A stretch of DNA of 64,000 nt, taken from contig NZ_CP113529.1 of the NCBI RefSeq assembly GCF_026723865.1, positions 5,704,001-5,768,000 of the forward strand. The letters run 5' to 3'. This DNA comes from Mycobacterium sp. Aquia_216. Its GTDB lineage: Bacteria; Actinomycetota; Actinomycetes; Mycobacteriales; Mycobacteriaceae. Made by a program: the position numbers and the translations under genes. Below the pieces are notes generated by a model that ran no database searches, was not told the DNA's origin, and was given only the letters and a program-made list of their open reading frames with translations. Positions 19,782 through 30,407 of this stretch are shown in pieces (position 1 is the stretch's first letter; the number at the start of each line of letters is the position of its first letter).

Positions 19782-21434
19782 ATGCTCGGATGCATGCTCA
19801 GCGACGCCGTGGAAGGAGCGCGCCCCGCAGCTCCCAAAGTCGCGGTCCCCCTCATTTCCACCAGGCGCGCAGCCGCGGGCGATCGTGAGTATCCCGACAA
19901 GGTCGACGCCAAGCTGCTGCGCGTCGTCTTCGTGTGCGGGCTGGCCGCCGTGATGGCAGTGCTGGACAGCAACGTCGTCGCGGTCGCCCAGGGCACCTTC
20001 GTCACCCAGTTCAAGACCACCCAAGCCGTCGTCTCCTGGACGGTCGCCGGCTACATGCTCGCGTTTGCAACCGTGATCCCGATAACCGGGTGGGCGGCCG
20101 ACAGGTTCGGTACCAAGCGGCTCTTCATCGGGTCGGTTCTGTTCTTCATGGTGGGCTCGCTACTCTGCGCGATTTCACCAAACATCATGCTGCTCATCAT
20201 ATTTCGGGTGATACAAGGTATCGGCGGCGGAATGTTGATGCCGCTGAGCTTCGTGATCCTGGCGCATGAGGCAGGACCGCATCGGGTTGGCCGACTGATG
20301 GCGATCGGGGGAATTCCGATCCTGCTCGGTCCGATCGGTGGGCCAGTCCTGGGCGGCTGGCTGGTGGGCTCCTACGGCTGGGAGTGGATCTTCCTGATCA
20401 ATCTGCCGATCGGGCTGATCTCGCTCATCCTGGCGGCAGTCACCTTTCCCAAAGACCGCCCCGCCCCGGCGGAAGCCCTCGACATCGTCAGCGTGCTGCT
20501 GCTGCCCCCCGGCGTCACGCTTTTCCTCTGCGGGGTGTCGTACATCCCGGCGGCCGGCACGATAAGCGATTACCGCGTGTGGGCACCGACCCTCACCGGG
20601 CTGCTGTTGGTCAGCGCATTCGTCTTCCACTCCTTTCGCACCGAACACCCGCTCATCGACCTGCGACTTTTCCAGAATCGCGTGGTAGCCCAGGCCAATA
20701 TGGCCCTGCTGGTGTTCGGCGCCCCCTTCGTCGGCCTCGGCCTGCTGGTGCCGAGCTATTTCCAACTCGTCATGCACAAGACGCCGATGCAGTCCGGCTT
20801 GCTTCTGGTGCCGGTCGGTCTCGGTGCGGTCATCACGATGCCGCTCGCCGGGATATTCATGGACAAACACGGACCCGGCAAGATCGTGATGATCGGCCTG
20901 CCGGTGATGGCGGCAGGTCTGGGCATCTTCACCTACGGAGTCGCCACGCAGGCGCCCTTCAACCCGACGCTGTTGATCGGACTTGCGGTCATGGGCCTGG
21001 GCGTCGGCTGCACGACGACGCCGCTGTCTGCGGCGGTGCTGCAGGCGCTGGCCCCGCATCAGGTCGCGCGCGGCACCACGCTGGTGACCGTGAACCAGCA
21101 GGTGAGTGGATCGATCGGGGCAGCGCTGTTGGGCGTGATCCTGACCCAGTTGTTCAATCACAACGAGACCCTGGTCGCGGCGAACAGGCTGGTCGCAGCG
21201 CAGCAGGAGGCCACTGGGCAACGTCTGCCGGTGGAGGCCTCGGCCTCCGCATGGAAAGACCTTGGCCCCGACTTCGCGAACAGCGTGTCGCTCGGCCTGT
21301 CACACGCCTACACGGCGGTGTTCGTGGTCGCCGTCGCCTTGCTGGTGCTGACGATCGTCCCGGCAGCATTTCTTCCGATGAAGCGGCCGGAGCCGGAGGT
21401 AGATCCGGAGCCCGCCGCCGCGCCGGCTGACTGA
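19782..21434 (+). CDS. EmrB/QacA-type MFS exporter (copy 2)
   Basis: A protein of about 550 residues, paralogous to the preceding gene throughout: GWAADRFGTKRLFIGSV, GPVLGGWLVGSYGWEWIFLI, and VARGTTLVTVNQQVSGSIG in the second half. Even the start regions resemble each other (CGATATGCT followed by an acidic/Ala-rich leader and EYPDKVDAKLLR against VYPDKLDAPLLR). It is a tandem duplication with substantial divergence, suggesting a different substrate. The 202-base spacer has no other gene. Confidence 0.88.
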   Translation: MLGCMLSDAVEGARPAAPKVAVPLISTRRAAAGDREYPDKVDAKLLRVVFVCGLAAVMAVLDSNVVAVAQGTFVTQFKTTQAVVSWTVAGYMLAFATVIPITGWAADRFGTKRLFIGSVLFFMVGSLLCAISPNIMLLIIFRVIQGIGGGMLMPLSFVILAHEAGPHRVGRLMAIGGIPILLGPIGGPVLGGWLVGSYGWEWIFLINLPIGLISLILAAVTFPKDRPAPAEALDIVSVLLLPPGVTLFLCGVSYIPAAGTISDYRVWAPTLTGLLLVSAFVFHSFRTEHPLIDLRLFQNRVVAQANMALLVFGAPFVGLGLLVPSYFQLVMHKTPMQSGLLLVPVGLGAVITMPLAGIFMDKHGPGKIVMIGLPVMAAGLGIFTYGVATQAPFNPTLLIGLAVMGLGVGCTTTPLSAAVLQALAPHQVARGTTLVTVNQQVSGSIGAALLGVILTQLFNHNETLVAANRLVAAQQEATGQRLPVEASASAWKDLGPDFANSVSLGLSHAYTAVFVVAVALLVLTIVPAAFLPMKRPEPEVDPEPAAAPAD

Positions 21435-21440
21435 CCCGGT

Positions 21441-22004
21441 TTACCCCTCGAAAAGCATTGTCGCGATCCGCGTCACGGTTAGCATCGGGTCGACCGATTT
21501 GACCTGAGCGTTGACCGCGTCGTTGAGCCACAGCGTCGAAAACCCATGCACCAGTGACCATGCCGCCAACTGCGCGCCCTCGGGGTCGGCTTGCGCGTTG
21601 GCATCGCGCAGCGTCGCCACGCCGCGCGCCAGCTCGGCGCCGGCCGCGGCTTGCGCGGCGGCCAGCGCGGTGTCCGCAGCGTCCAGCAACGACCTGTTGA
21701 ACATCACCTGATAGTGGCCGGGATGTTCGAGGGCGAACCGCACATAGGCCAGGGCCGCGTCGGCGAAGTGGCCGCGAGCGCCCTTCAGCGCCCGCGCCAG
21801 CAGCTCAAAGCCCTGTGCGGCCAGTGCGGTGAACAGGCCGCGACGATCGACGAAGTGGTGGGCAGGCGCGGCGTGGGACACACCCGCGCCTCGGGCCAGC
21901 TGGCGCAAGGACACCTGGTCCGCGCCGCGTTCGGCCACCAGGCGCGCGGCTTCGCCCAGGATCACCGCGCGCAGATCACCGTGGTGGTAGTTCGGACGGC
22001 CCAT
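21441..22004 (-). CDS. TetR family regulator beside DoxX gene
   Basis: A protein of 187 residues starting MGRPNYHHGDLRAVILGEAA; a second ATG four codons earlier exists. The HTH covers roughly residues 10-55 (QVSLRQLARGAGVSHAAPAHHF), and the C-terminal domain is the WHG/TetR_C type (HPGHYQVMFNRSLL). It is divergent from the DoxX gene across a 90-base region with inverted CAGTGAC repeats, so it likely represses itself and DoxX. This pair is absent between emrB and ptrB in M. tuberculosis. Confidence 0.88.
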   Translation of the reverse strand: MGRPNYHHGDLRAVILGEAARLVAERGADQVSLRQLARGAGVSHAAPAHHFVDRRGLFTALAAQGFELLARALKGARGHFADAALAYVRFALEHPGHYQVMFNRSLLDAADTALAAAQAAAGAELARGVATLRDANAQADPEGAQLAAWSLVHGFSTLWLNDAVNAQVKSVDPMLTVTRIATMLFEG

Positions 22005-22027
22005 GGCAGCAAGCATAGCGGGCTAAC

Positions 22028-22077
22028 TTGACAGTGACTAGATACGAGCTAGCTTTGAGACATCTATCTTGTCACTG
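22028..22077. promoter_or_regulatory. TetR/DoxX intergenic operator-promoter region
   Basis: A TTGACA -35-like hexamer at 22028-22033 overlaps CAGTGAC (22032-22038), whose exact reverse complement GTCACTG lies at 22071-22077. CTAGA-type sequences flank both copies. This is a plausible divergent operator for the adjacent TetR protein. No good -10 is evident. Confidence 0.45.
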
Positions 22078-22094
22078 CCTAGATTGGAAATGGG

Positions 22095-22541
22095 ATGGCT
22101 CCACTGATCACTCTGCTGTTGGGCACCGTCATCGCCCGGGTCGCCGGCTGGCTCGGCGTCGGCTACCTCACCAGCTGGACCGAGGCGTTGGCCATCGGAC
22201 TGGCCGCCATGTTCGCCCTGACCGGCATCGCGCACTTCGCGCCGCCGCTGCGTCGCGACCTCATCGCGATCGTCCCGCCCCGGCTGCCCGCGCCGGGCCT
22301 GCTCGTCACCGTCACCGGTGTGCTGGAACTCCTGGGCGCCGCGGGGCTGCTACTTCCCGCCACCCGGCTGGCCGCGGCCGTGTGCCTGCTGGTGCTGATG
22401 CTGGCCATGTTCCCGGCCAACGTCTACGCGGCGCGGATGCCCGATCCGCCCAAGTCGATGACCACGCGGCTACCCCTGCGGACCGTCACCGAGATCGCTT
22501 TCCTGGCCGCCGCCGTAACGGTTGCCGTCGGCAGCGGCTAG
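22095..22541 (+). CDS. DoxX family membrane protein
   Basis: A protein of 148 residues with four hydrophobic helices (about 3-25, 32-50, 67-110 and 128-145). The motif LTGIAHFAPPLRRDL and the GVLELLGAAGLLLPATRLAA stretch mark the DoxX/DUF4267 group. Mycobacterial DoxX proteins are linked to membrane redox and thiol stress, but this branch is uncharacterised. Its last 72 bases overlap the convergent ptrB gene. Confidence 0.75.
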   Translation: MAPLITLLLGTVIARVAGWLGVGYLTSWTEALAIGLAAMFALTGIAHFAPPLRRDLIAIVPPRLPAPGLLVTVTGVLELLGAAGLLLPATRLAAAVCLLVLMLAMFPANVYAARMPDPPKSMTTRLPLRTVTEIAFLAAAVTVAVGSG

Positions 22542-24620
22542 CAGCCAGGCATATTGGAATGCGGTTTCCTGCCATCCCCGGTAGCGACCACTGACGCCGC
22601 CGTGGCCCGCCGCCATCTCCGTCTTGAGCAGCACCGGGTTCCCGTCGACGTTAGCGTGCCGTAGTGCGGCCACCCACTTGGCCGGCTCCACGTAGTACAC
22701 CCTGGTGTCGTTCAACGACGTCATCGCCAGGATCGCGGGATACGTCTTGGTCTCGACGTTCTCGTAGGGCGAGTACGACTTCATGTATGCGTAGACTTCG
22801 CTGTCGCTCAAGGGGTTTCCCCATTCGTCCCACTCGGTGACGGTCAACGGCAGCGAGGGATCCAGGATGGTGGTCAGCGGGTCGACGAACGGGACCTGAG
22901 CAAGAATTCCCGCGAACAGATCCGGAGCCAGGTTGGCCACCGCACCCATCAGCAGCCCGCCTGCGCTGCCGCCCAACGCCACGAGCTCTCGCGGGCGCGT
23001 CACCCCCGAGTCCACCAAATGCTGTGCCGCCGCGACGAAGTCGGTAAAGGTGTTTTTCTTCTCCAGTAGTTTGCCGTGCTCGTACCACAACCGGCCCATT
23101 TCTCCGCCGCCGCGGACATGAGCGATGACGAACACCATGCCGCGGTCCAGCAACGATAACCGCGCAATGGAAAATGCCGGATCCGTGCATATCTCGTAGG
23201 CACCGTAGCCGTAGATGAGCGTCGGCGCCGGAAATTCGAGGCCGGCCCGATGCACGATCGACACCGGGATTCGGGTGCCGTCGGCGGCGGGCGCCCAGTC
23301 GCGCCGCTCGACGTAATCGGTTGGACGATAGTCACCGAGCACGGGTTGTTCACGCAACAAAGTGCGCTCTCCGGTGCCCAGGTCGATGTCGTACACCCGC
23401 AGCGGCGTGACGAGGGACCCCGCCCTGACCCGCAGCTTGGGCGAACGCCAGTTCGGGTTGGCCCCCAGGCCCGACGACATCAACTCCGAATCGAAGGCGA
23501 TCTCCTCGGGCTCTCCGTAGTCAGCGTCGGAGCCGATGGGCCACAACTGAATTCGTGGCAATGCTGCACGCCGGTAGCTGATCACCAGATGACCGGCAAA
23601 TGCGTCCACAGCTTCGAGCCGGACGTCGTCGCGGTGTGGAATCAGGGTGCGTTGCTGCGCGGGATCGCTGACCGGCGCTTCGGTGAGAGTGAAATTCACC
23701 GCGCCGTCGTTGTGCAGGATCAGGAAGCGATCCTGTCCCCCGACCACCGCGTGCTCCACCGAGTACTCGACACCTTCACGGCGAGGCAGCACAACGGTGA
23801 ACTCGGCTTGTGGGTTCGCGGCGTCGGCGTAGCGAACCTCGGAGGTGATGGACGAGCCCGAGGCGATAAAGACGTACGCCTCACTTCTGCTCAGGCCCGC
23901 ACCGACCCAAAACCGTTCGTCGGCTTCGTGATACACCAATTCCGACGGCTCCGAAGAACCGAGCCGATACCGCCATACCTTGTCCGGACGGTGGGCGTCG
24001 TCCAGGGTCAGGTAGTACACGGTGCGGTTGTCGGCCGCCCACGTCACTCCACCCGCGATGTCGGCGATTTCGTCGGTGTACTTCTCGCCGGTGCGTAAGT
24101 CCTTGAACCGCAGCGTGTACCGTTCGTCGCCGATGATGTCGACGGAGTAAGCGAGCAGATTGGCATCCAAGCTGACCAGGGCGGCGCCCAGGGCAAAGAA
24201 GTCGTGCCCGTCGGCCTCTTCATTCGAATCGAGCAGAATCTGCTCGCCCGGTATTTCGGTGTTCTCGTCCAGAGCCGGCGGGTCCCAGTCGTCGGGATCT
24301 GCGACCGGGCAACGACACTGGACGCGATACTGCTTTCCCTCGAAAGTTCGTGAGTAGTACCACCAATCACCCTGCCTGGTCGGCACCGACAGATCGGTTT
24401 CCTTGGTGCGTGCCTTGATCTCGTCGAAAATCTTTTGCCGCAGCGGCTCCAGGTGGGCGAGCGACCGGTCGACGTAGTCGTTCTCGGCCTCGAGGTAAGC
24501 AATGACTTCGGGATTCGACTTTTCGCGCAGCCACTCGTAAGGATCGACGAACACATCGCCGTGGTGCTCGCGCGTGGTCTCCACCCGCTTCGCGACAGGG
24601 GCGGTACCGGAGTCCGTCAT
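22470..24620 (-). CDS. ptrB: oligopeptidase B / protease II
   Basis: A protein of 716 residues, the full family length. The N-terminal beta-propeller begins [22 protein letters not shown]. The C-terminal alpha/beta hydrolase domain has GGSAGG (Ser552), a downstream Asp and AAGHGG with the catalytic His. It cleaves peptides after basic residues in the cytosol. In H37Rv this gene is annotated as two pieces (ptrBa, ptrBb); here it is one frame. The start overlaps the purC stop by 4 bases, so it is cotranscribed with purC. Confidence 0.94.
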   Translation of the reverse strand: MTDSGTAPVAKRVETTREHHGDVFVDPYEWLREKSNPEVIAYLEAENDYVDRSLAHLEPLRQKIFDEIKARTKETDLSVPTRQGDWWYYSRTFEGKQYRVQCRCPVADPDDWDPPALDENTEIPGEQILLDSNEEADGHDFFALGAALVSLDANLLAYSVDIIGDERYTLRFKDLRTGEKYTDEIADIAGGVTWAADNRTVYYLTLDDAHRPDKVWRYRLGSSEPSELVYHEADERFWVGAGLSRSEAYVFIASGSSITSEVRYADAANPQAEFTVVLPRREGVEYSVEHAVVGGQDRFLILHNDGAVNFTLTEAPVSDPAQQRTLIPHRDDVRLEAVDAFAGHLVISYRRAALPRIQLWPIGSDADYGEPEEIAFDSELMSSGLGANPNWRSPKLRVRAGSLVTPLRVYDIDLGTGERTLLREQPVLGDYRPTDYVERRDWAPAADGTRIPVSIVHRAGLEFPAPTLIYGYGAYEICTDPAFSIARLSLLDRGMVFVIAHVRGGGEMGRLWYEHGKLLEKKNTFTDFVAAAQHLVDSGVTRPRELVALGGSAGGLLMGAVANLAPDLFAGILAQVPFVDPLTTILDPSLPLTVTEWDEWGNPLSDSEVYAYMKSYSPYENVETKTYPAILAMTSLNDTRVYYVEPAKWVAALRHANVDGNPVLLKTEMAAGHGGVSGRYRGWQETAFQYAWLLAAADGNRYGGGQESDLGDGPQG

Positions 24621-25510
24621 GCCGCCGGGCCGATCCAGTCGTGGAAACTCAAGCCGGAAATCCGTTCGTAGGCATTGATGTAACGGTCACGAGTGGCACT
24701 GATGATGTCAGCAGGCAGCGGCGGCGGGGGTTGCGAGCCGTGACGGTCCCAGCCCGACTCGGGGCTGGTGAGCCAATTGCGGACAAACTGCTTGTCGAAA
24801 CTGGTCTGAACCACCCCGGCGCGGTAATCCTCGGCCGGCCAGTACCGCGAGGAGTCCGGGGTGAAGATTTCGTCGGCCAGCAGCAGGTTGCCGTCGCGGT
24901 CGGTGCCGAATTCGAACTTGGTGTCGGCGATGATGATTCCCCTCGTCAAGGCATGATCGGCGGCCTGGACATAGATCTGCAGGGTGCGGTCGCGCAGCTG
25001 GTTGGCGCGTATCGCTCCCACCAGCTCGATGACCCGGCTGAAGGCGATGTTCTCGTCGTGGTCTCCCAATGCGGCTTTGGTCGCCGGGGTGAACAGCGGC
25101 TGGGTGAACTTGCTGGCCTCGACCAGGCCCGGCGGCAGCGTGATGCCGCAGACCTTGCCGGTGGCCTGATAGTCCAGCAACCCCGAGCCGGTCAGATATC
25201 CGCGGGCCACACATTCCACCGGGACCATCTCCAGCTGGCGCACCACCAACGCGCGGCCCAGCACCTCGTCGGGGATACGTGGGTCATCGGGCGGGCCGGC
25301 CAGGTGGTTGGGGGCATCGACGAGGCCGAAGAAGAAGACGCTCATCGCGGTCAGGATGCGGCCTTTGTCCGGGATCGTGCTGTCCAAGACAAAGTCGTAC
25401 GCCGAGATCCGGTCGCTGGCGACCAGCAACAGGTGCTCTTCGTCGACGCGATACAGCTCACGGACCTTGCCGCTGGCCAAATGCTGGTAGTCGGTCAGTG
25501 CAGGGCGCAT
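24617..25510 (-). CDS. purC: phosphoribosylaminoimidazole-succinocarboxamide synthase
   Basis: A protein of 297 residues. SAICAR synthetase joins CAIR and aspartate using ATP in de novo purine synthesis. Family signatures are ASGKVRELY near the start, [17 protein letters not shown], and the signature [10 protein letters not shown] followed by [10 protein letters not shown]. It is the first gene of a purC-ptrB unit. Confidence 0.97.
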   Translation of the reverse strand: MRPALTDYQHLASGKVRELYRVDEEHLLLVASDRISAYDFVLDSTIPDKGRILTAMSVFFFGLVDAPNHLAGPPDDPRIPDEVLGRALVVRQLEMVPVECVARGYLTGSGLLDYQATGKVCGITLPPGLVEASKFTQPLFTPATKAALGDHDENIAFSRVIELVGAIRANQLRDRTLQIYVQAADHALTRGIIIADTKFEFGTDRDGNLLLADEIFTPDSSRYWPAEDYRAGVVQTSFDKQFVRNWLTSPESGWDRHGSQPPPPLPADIISATRDRYINAYERISGLSFHDWIGPAA

Positions 25511-25567
25511 CGGGCCAGCCTATCGGGAACCCCACCCCGGGCCGGGAGCTGTGCTGGGATCGGGGTT

Positions 25568-26185
25568 ATGAGATCGCGCTTTCTGCCCTACGCCACCACG
25601 CCTGGCCGGTTGCTGGCTCAACTGTTCAGCGATGCCGTCATCGTCGTGTGGACGGGGATCTGGCTGGTCGTCGGCACCGCCGTCTACGACGCCATCTCGA
25701 CGATCGCCGACGCCGGCCGTCAAGTCGAGGACGGCACGCACAGCATCGCGGGCAACCTGGCCTCAGCGGGTCATGGCGCACAACACATTCCGGTCGTCGG
25801 CGATGCTGTCAGCAAGCCGCTCAACTCGGCTAGCCAGGCCGCGCTCGACGTCGCCGGTGCCCTGCACGAGCTGGACACCACGGCCGGCTGGCTCGCGGTG
25901 CTGCTCGCATTGGCCGTGGTCGCTCCCCCGATCCTCGTCGCGGCGATGCCATGGCTCTACCTGCGGCTGCGGTTCTTCCGGCGCAAATTGATCGTGACTG
26001 CCCTGGCCGCCACCCCGGCCGGCGAACAGCTGCTGGCGCTGCGGGCACTGAGCAACCGTTCGCCGGGGAAACTAGCGGCCATCAGTGCGGATCCGGTCGG
26101 TGGCTGGCGTCACGAGGATCCCTTCACGATCCGCGCGCTGGCCGCCCTCGAACTGCGCTCGGCGGGGATCACGATCCGTCGGTGA
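25568..26185 (+). CDS. transmembrane protein, Rv0779c-like
   Basis: A protein of 205 residues with two strong membrane segments (about 20-45, AVIVVWTGIWLVVGTAVY, and about 117-140, LAVLLALAVVAPPILVAAMPWLYL). They flank an Ala/Ser-rich amphipathic loop of about 70 residues, followed by a basic cytoplasmic tail. No catalytic motif is seen. Position and length match the conserved hypothetical membrane protein Rv0779c. The function is unknown. Confidence 0.75.
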   Translation: MRSRFLPYATTPGRLLAQLFSDAVIVVWTGIWLVVGTAVYDAISTIADAGRQVEDGTHSIAGNLASAGHGAQHIPVVGDAVSKPLNSASQAALDVAGALHELDTTAGWLAVLLALAVVAPPILVAAMPWLYLRLRFFRRKLIVTALAATPAGEQLLALRALSNRSPGKLAAISADPVGGWRHEDPFTIRALAALELRSAGITIRR

Positions 26186-26194
26186 GCCGGAACG

Positions 26195-27454
26195 TCACTG
26201 TGCCGCGTGTAGTTCCACGACCAAGTGCCGGATGCCGGTATGCCGGTTGCTTCGCGTCCATTCGACGGGCCGCACCACCCGTACGGCGCCGAAGCGAGAC
26301 AGCAGTTCCTCGTAGAGAACACGCAGCTCCAGGCGCGCCAGATTGGCTCCCAGGCAGTAGTGCACGCCTTGGCCGAAGCCCAAGTGCGGATTCGGTTTTC
26401 GGCCAATGTCGAACTCGTCTGCGCGGTCGAACACTTCGGCATCGCGGTTAGCCGAGCCCTCCCAGATCTGCACCTTCTGGCCGGCTTCGATCGACTGCCC
26501 ACCGAGGACGACATCGCGGGTGGCGGTACGCCGCTTGGACGGCGACGGCGAACTCCACCGCACCATCTCCTCGACAGCTGTCGGCAGCATACCGAAATCT
26601 GCACGCAGCGCCCGTAATTGGTCCGGGTGCTCGGCCAGCGACAGCAGGCCGCCCGCAACGGCGTTGCGAGTCGTCTCCGCGCCGGCACTGAACAGTAGGC
26701 TGAAGAACAGGTACAGCTCGAGGTCCGACAAGGCCGGCGCGTCGACGTCGTCGAGGGCGGCGTTGGTGACGACCGACAACATGTCGTCGGTCGGGTTGGC
26801 ACGTTTCGAGGCGATCAGCTCCTGGCCGTAGCTGTACATCCGCGAGCCGCCCGCAGCGTCTCTTTCGGAGGCCGGGAGCTGGGAAAGCGACGCCTTGCGC
26901 GAGCCGCCGAAGTCGAACTGCGGCTCGATGGCCTCGAATAACCAATGTCGTTCGGATTCAGGCACTCCCAGCAAGATGCAGATCATCTGCATCGGCAGTT
27001 CGGCGGCGATGTCGACGAGGAAGTCGAACGGCTCGCCCGGCACCACGTCGTCCAGCAGCCGTCGTGTCCGCGCCCGCAGGTCGTCTTCGACCAGAGCGAT
27101 CATCCGCGGCGTCAGCCCGGAGCTGACCAGTCGCCGAATCTGGGAATGCCTCGGGTCGTCCATCATGTTGAGTACCTGGCCCGCAATGGCCAGGTCCTGC
27201 AACAGCGTCCCGCCGAAGGGCCGTGTGCCGCCGGTCACCGATGAGTACGTTTCCGGATCCTTGAGCACCGCAAGGGTTTCCGCATAGGTAGCGACAGACC
27301 AAAAGCCCTCCCCGTCGGGGGTGTTATCAGTCGGCTCGTGCCAATAGACCGGCGCCTCGCGGCGGTGCACGGCGAACAACTCGTGCGGAAAACCGTTGGC
27401 GAAGTTGTCCAGATCGGTCAAGTCGATCCCCGGGAGCGCGGCGGCATGAGTCAC
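26195..27454 (-). CDS. cyp126: cytochrome P450 (CYP126-like)
   Basis: A protein of 419 residues. The heme-binding loop is [10 protein letters not shown] (Cys367), the I-helix is [10 protein letters not shown] with the oxygen-activating Glu-Thr pair, and the K-helix is EEMVRW. It is a soluble, ferredoxin-dependent bacterial P450. It overlaps the end of purB by 4 bases, the same arrangement as purB-cyp126 (Rv0777-Rv0778) in M. tuberculosis. The physiological substrate is unknown. Confidence 0.9.
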   Translation of the reverse strand: MTHAAALPGIDLTDLDNFANGFPHELFAVHRREAPVYWHEPTDNTPDGEGFWSVATYAETLAVLKDPETYSSVTGGTRPFGGTLLQDLAIAGQVLNMMDDPRHSQIRRLVSSGLTPRMIALVEDDLRARTRRLLDDVVPGEPFDFLVDIAAELPMQMICILLGVPESERHWLFEAIEPQFDFGGSRKASLSQLPASERDAAGGSRMYSYGQELIASKRANPTDDMLSVVTNAALDDVDAPALSDLELYLFFSLLFSAGAETTRNAVAGGLLSLAEHPDQLRALRADFGMLPTAVEEMVRWSSPSPSKRRTATRDVVLGGQSIEAGQKVQIWEGSANRDAEVFDRADEFDIGRKPNPHLGFGQGVHYCLGANLARLELRVLYEELLSRFGAVRVVRPVEWTRSNRHTGIRHLVVELHAAQ

Positions 27455-28869
27455 AGGATCGCGCCCGGAGCGTATTTGGCCGCGTCCGGGTAGCGGCCCA
27501 CCAGCGTGTCCACCATCGCGGCAACCTCATCGACCTGATCACCGGCGGCACCGGTGAATGCCTTCTTGTCGGCCAGCGCGGCGTCCAGCGCCGCACGGTC
27601 CAGCGGCAGTCGCTCGTCAGCGGCCAACCGATCCAGCAGGTCGGGCTCGGCGCCGCGTTCGCGCATCGCCAACGCCGTTGCCACGGCGTGTTCGCGGATC
27701 ACGTGATGCGCAGCCTCGCGACCCATGCCGGCCCGCACGGCCGCGATCAACACCTTGGTGGTGGCCAGGAAGGGCAGATAGCGGTCCAGCTCCCGCTCGA
27801 TCGCGGCCGGGTAGGCGCCGAACTCGTCGAGCACAGTCAAGAACGTCTCGATCTGACCGTCGATGGCAAAGAAGCTGTCCGGCAAAGCAACCCGGCGTAC
27901 CACCGAGCAGAACACGTCGCCCTCGTTCCACTGCGCGCCAGCCAGCTCGGCGGCCATCGAGGCGTAGCCGCGCAGCACCACCTGCAGCCCGTTGACCCGT
28001 TCGCAGCTGCGGGTGTTCATCTTGTGCGGCATCGCCGAGGAACCAACCTGGCCCTCCGCGAACCCTTCCGTCACGAGTTCGTGCCCCGCCATCAGCCGGA
28101 TGGTGTGAGCCATCGACGCCGGGCCGGCACCCAGTTGCACCAGCGCGGAGAGCACGTCGTGGTCCAGCGAACGCGGATACACCTGCCCAACGCTGGTCAA
28201 AACTGTTGCGAAACCGAGAAATTCAGCGACGCGCCGCTCGAGTTCGGTCAGCTTGGCCGTGTCCCCGTCCAACAGGTCGAGCATGTCCTGCGAGGTGCCC
28301 ATCGGGCCCTTGACGCCGCGCAGTGGGTAGCGGTCCATCAACTCGCGCAGCCTGGTCAACGCGATCAGCGTCTCCTGGGCCGCGGAGGCGAACCGCTTGC
28401 CCAACGTGGTGGCCTGCGCGGCGACGTTGTGGCTGCGTCCGGCCATCACCAAGTCGCGATACGTCACCGCCCGCTCGGCAAGCCGCGCGACCACCGCGAC
28501 ACCATGGGAGAAGACCAGTTCCAGCGACCGTCGGATCTGCAGCTGTTCGACGTTCTCGGTCAGGTCGCGACTGGTCATCCCCTTGTGCACGTGTTCGTGT
28601 CCGGCCAGGGCGTTGAATTCCTCGATCCGCGCCTTGACGTCATGCCGCAGCACCCGTTCGCGTTCCGCGATCGAAGCCAAGTCGACGTCCTCGAGCACTC
28701 GCTCGTAGTCGGCGATCGCTTCCTGGGGTAGCGGAACACCCAGTTCCGTCTGCGCCCGCAACACGGCCAGCCAGAGCCGCCGCTCCGCGACGACCTTGGC
28801 CTCCGGCGACCAGATCGCGACCATCTCGGCGCTGGCGTACCGGGCGGCCAGCACATTCGGAATGCTCAC
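27451..28869 (-). CDS. purB: adenylosuccinate lyase
   Basis: A protein of 472 residues of the fumarase/aspartase superfamily. The signature loop is [17 protein letters not shown] with the mobile catalytic Ser, the middle domain has [13 protein letters not shown], and the substrate His region reads [15 protein letters not shown]. It cleaves fumarate from SAICAR and from adenylosuccinate in purine synthesis. First gene of the purB-cyp126 operon. Confidence 0.96.
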   Translation of the reverse strand: MSIPNVLAARYASAEMVAIWSPEAKVVAERRLWLAVLRAQTELGVPLPQEAIADYERVLEDVDLASIAERERVLRHDVKARIEEFNALAGHEHVHKGMTSRDLTENVEQLQIRRSLELVFSHGVAVVARLAERAVTYRDLVMAGRSHNVAAQATTLGKRFASAAQETLIALTRLRELMDRYPLRGVKGPMGTSQDMLDLLDGDTAKLTELERRVAEFLGFATVLTSVGQVYPRSLDHDVLSALVQLGAGPASMAHTIRLMAGHELVTEGFAEGQVGSSAMPHKMNTRSCERVNGLQVVLRGYASMAAELAGAQWNEGDVFCSVVRRVALPDSFFAIDGQIETFLTVLDEFGAYPAAIERELDRYLPFLATTKVLIAAVRAGMGREAAHHVIREHAVATALAMRERGAEPDLLDRLAADERLPLDRAALDAALADKKAFTGAAGDQVDEVAAMVDTLVGRYPDAAKYAPGAIL

Positions 28870-28953
28870 TTGGTCAGCTTATCGACCGCGAGACTGCGAC
28901 CGGCAACGCATTTCCGCCAGTAGCGAAATCAGTAGTTACAGTTTCGCGGCACA

Positions 28954-29709
28954 ATGTGGCCGATGTACTTCGCGGGTGTCGACCTGGCGTGGGGTACCCG
29001 CAATCCGACCGGTGTCGCCGTCGTCGATTCCGGCGGTTGCCTGGTGAGCGCCGGCGCGGTCCGCGCCGACGACGAAATCCTGACGGCATTGCGCCCTTAC
29101 GTGCACGGGAATTGTGTCGTCGGATTCGACGCGCCGCTGGTAGTCAACAACCGCACAGGCCAGCGCCCGGCCGAGACGGCGCTCAACCGCGACTTTCGCA
29201 GGTTCGAAGCCGGCGCACATCCCGCCAACACCGGCAAACCCGAGTTCGCCAACGGTCCGCGCGGGGCGCGGCTGGCCGAGGCGCTGGGCCTGGACATGAA
29301 TCCACGGTCGCCGATGCTGCGCCGCGCGATCGAGGTCTACCCCCACGCGGCGACCGTTGCCTTGTTCCGGCTGGAGCGAACCCTGAAATACAAGGCCAAG
29401 CCCGGCCGTACCCTCGATCGGCTCAAATCGGAGCTACTGCTGCTGATGGACGGCGTCGAGCGCCTCGCCGACACCGACGTGCCGTTGCGCGTCGCCGATC
29501 ACGACGACTGGGTTGCACTGCGCTCCCAGGTGACGACGGCGCAGCGCAAGAGTGAACTGCGTCGCGCCGAAGACCCGATCGACGCCGTGGTCTGCGCCTA
29601 CGTGGCGCTGTACGCCCAGCGCTGCCCGACTCGCATCACGATTTACGGGGACTGCGCCACTGGGTACATCGTGACGCCGTCGCTGCCTGCCGAGCTGACG
29701 CGGCAGTGA
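28954..29709 (+). CDS. DUF429 domain protein, Rv0776c-like
   Basis: A protein of 251 residues (248 if the second ATG at 28963 is used). It begins FAGVDLAWG and continues with VGFDAPLVV, RRAIEVYPHAATV and a C-terminal DPIDAVVCAYVALYA. This is the DUF429 pattern, an RNase H-like fold with conserved acidic residues (Asp in GVDLA, Asp in FDAPL, Asp-Asp near the end). It may be a nuclease or nucleotide-binding protein. It is divergent from purB. Confidence 0.8.
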   Translation: MWPMYFAGVDLAWGTRNPTGVAVVDSGGCLVSAGAVRADDEILTALRPYVHGNCVVGFDAPLVVNNRTGQRPAETALNRDFRRFEAGAHPANTGKPEFANGPRGARLAEALGLDMNPRSPMLRRAIEVYPHAATVALFRLERTLKYKAKPGRTLDRLKSELLLLMDGVERLADTDVPLRVADHDDWVALRSQVTTAQRKSELRRAEDPIDAVVCAYVALYAQRCPTRITIYGDCATGYIVTPSLPAELTRQ

Positions 29710-29713
29710 CGGG

Positions 29714-30331
29714 TCAGATGCGCACCGGTCGTTCGTCGATGGGTGCGAGCACGTCGATGATGTCGATCACGGTGCCCATTGCCGCGGTCCGGGGGTCGCG
29801 GCCCTCGACCAGCGCGGACACCACCGAACCGTCAACCGCGCAGATCAGTGTGCAGATCAGCTCGATACGCACCGCTCGGCCGGATCGGTCGATCGCCTCG
29901 GCGACGGCATCGGCACGCTGTCGCAGGCTGCGGCGCATGGTTTCGCGCAACGCGGTCAGGCGGGTGCAGGCGATATTTCGCTCGTAGCGCGAGATCAGCT
30001 GCTCCACGAGTGTCTGATCGGACAGATCGCCCACCAGCAGGTCAACCAGTACCTCGGCGGTCGTCTCGGGCCCGCGGCGCCGGCGTGACAGCGCGTTGAC
30101 CCGGGCCCGCAACTGAGCTACCTCGATCATCGCGATGTGTTCGACCGCACGCGCGATCAAGTCGTCCAGGGACGAGAAGTAATAAGTGGTGGATGCCAGC
30201 GGCAGGCCGGCCCGCTGCGCGACCGCCCGATGCCGCACCGCTTCGAACCCGCCCTCGGCCAGCAGCTCGGCGGCAGCGCTCACCAGCGCATACCGTCGAC
30301 GTTCCCCTTTCGGAGTAACTGCTGCAGTCAC
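29714..30331 (-). CDS. TetR family regulator, Rv0775-like
   Basis: A protein of 205 residues. The HTH (residues ~10-55: RRYALVSAAAELLAEGGFE, then PLASTTYYFSSLDDLIARAVEHI) is followed by a ligand domain ending in an acidic, Ile-rich helix. It faces the Rv0774c-like esterase divergently, which makes that gene a natural target. The effector is unknown. Confidence 0.88.
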   Translation of the reverse strand: MTAAVTPKGERRRYALVSAAAELLAEGGFEAVRHRAVAQRAGLPLASTTYYFSSLDDLIARAVEHIAMIEVAQLRARVNALSRRRRGPETTAEVLVDLLVGDLSDQTLVEQLISRYERNIACTRLTALRETMRRSLRQRADAVAEAIDRSGRAVRIELICTLICAVDGSVVSALVEGRDPRTAAMGTVIDIIDVLAPIDERPVRI

Positions 30332-30407
30332 GAGTAGCCATCGTGCCAGTCAAAGTGGTACTGCATTGCCATTTCCGCTAAACGGCCCGCCGAACCAACA
30401 TGGCATG

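Noticed and set aside
24641..25567. Long plus-strand frame running through purC into the membrane-protein gene
   Set aside because: The purC reading on the other strand is certain; only the part from ATG 25568 has membrane-protein character.
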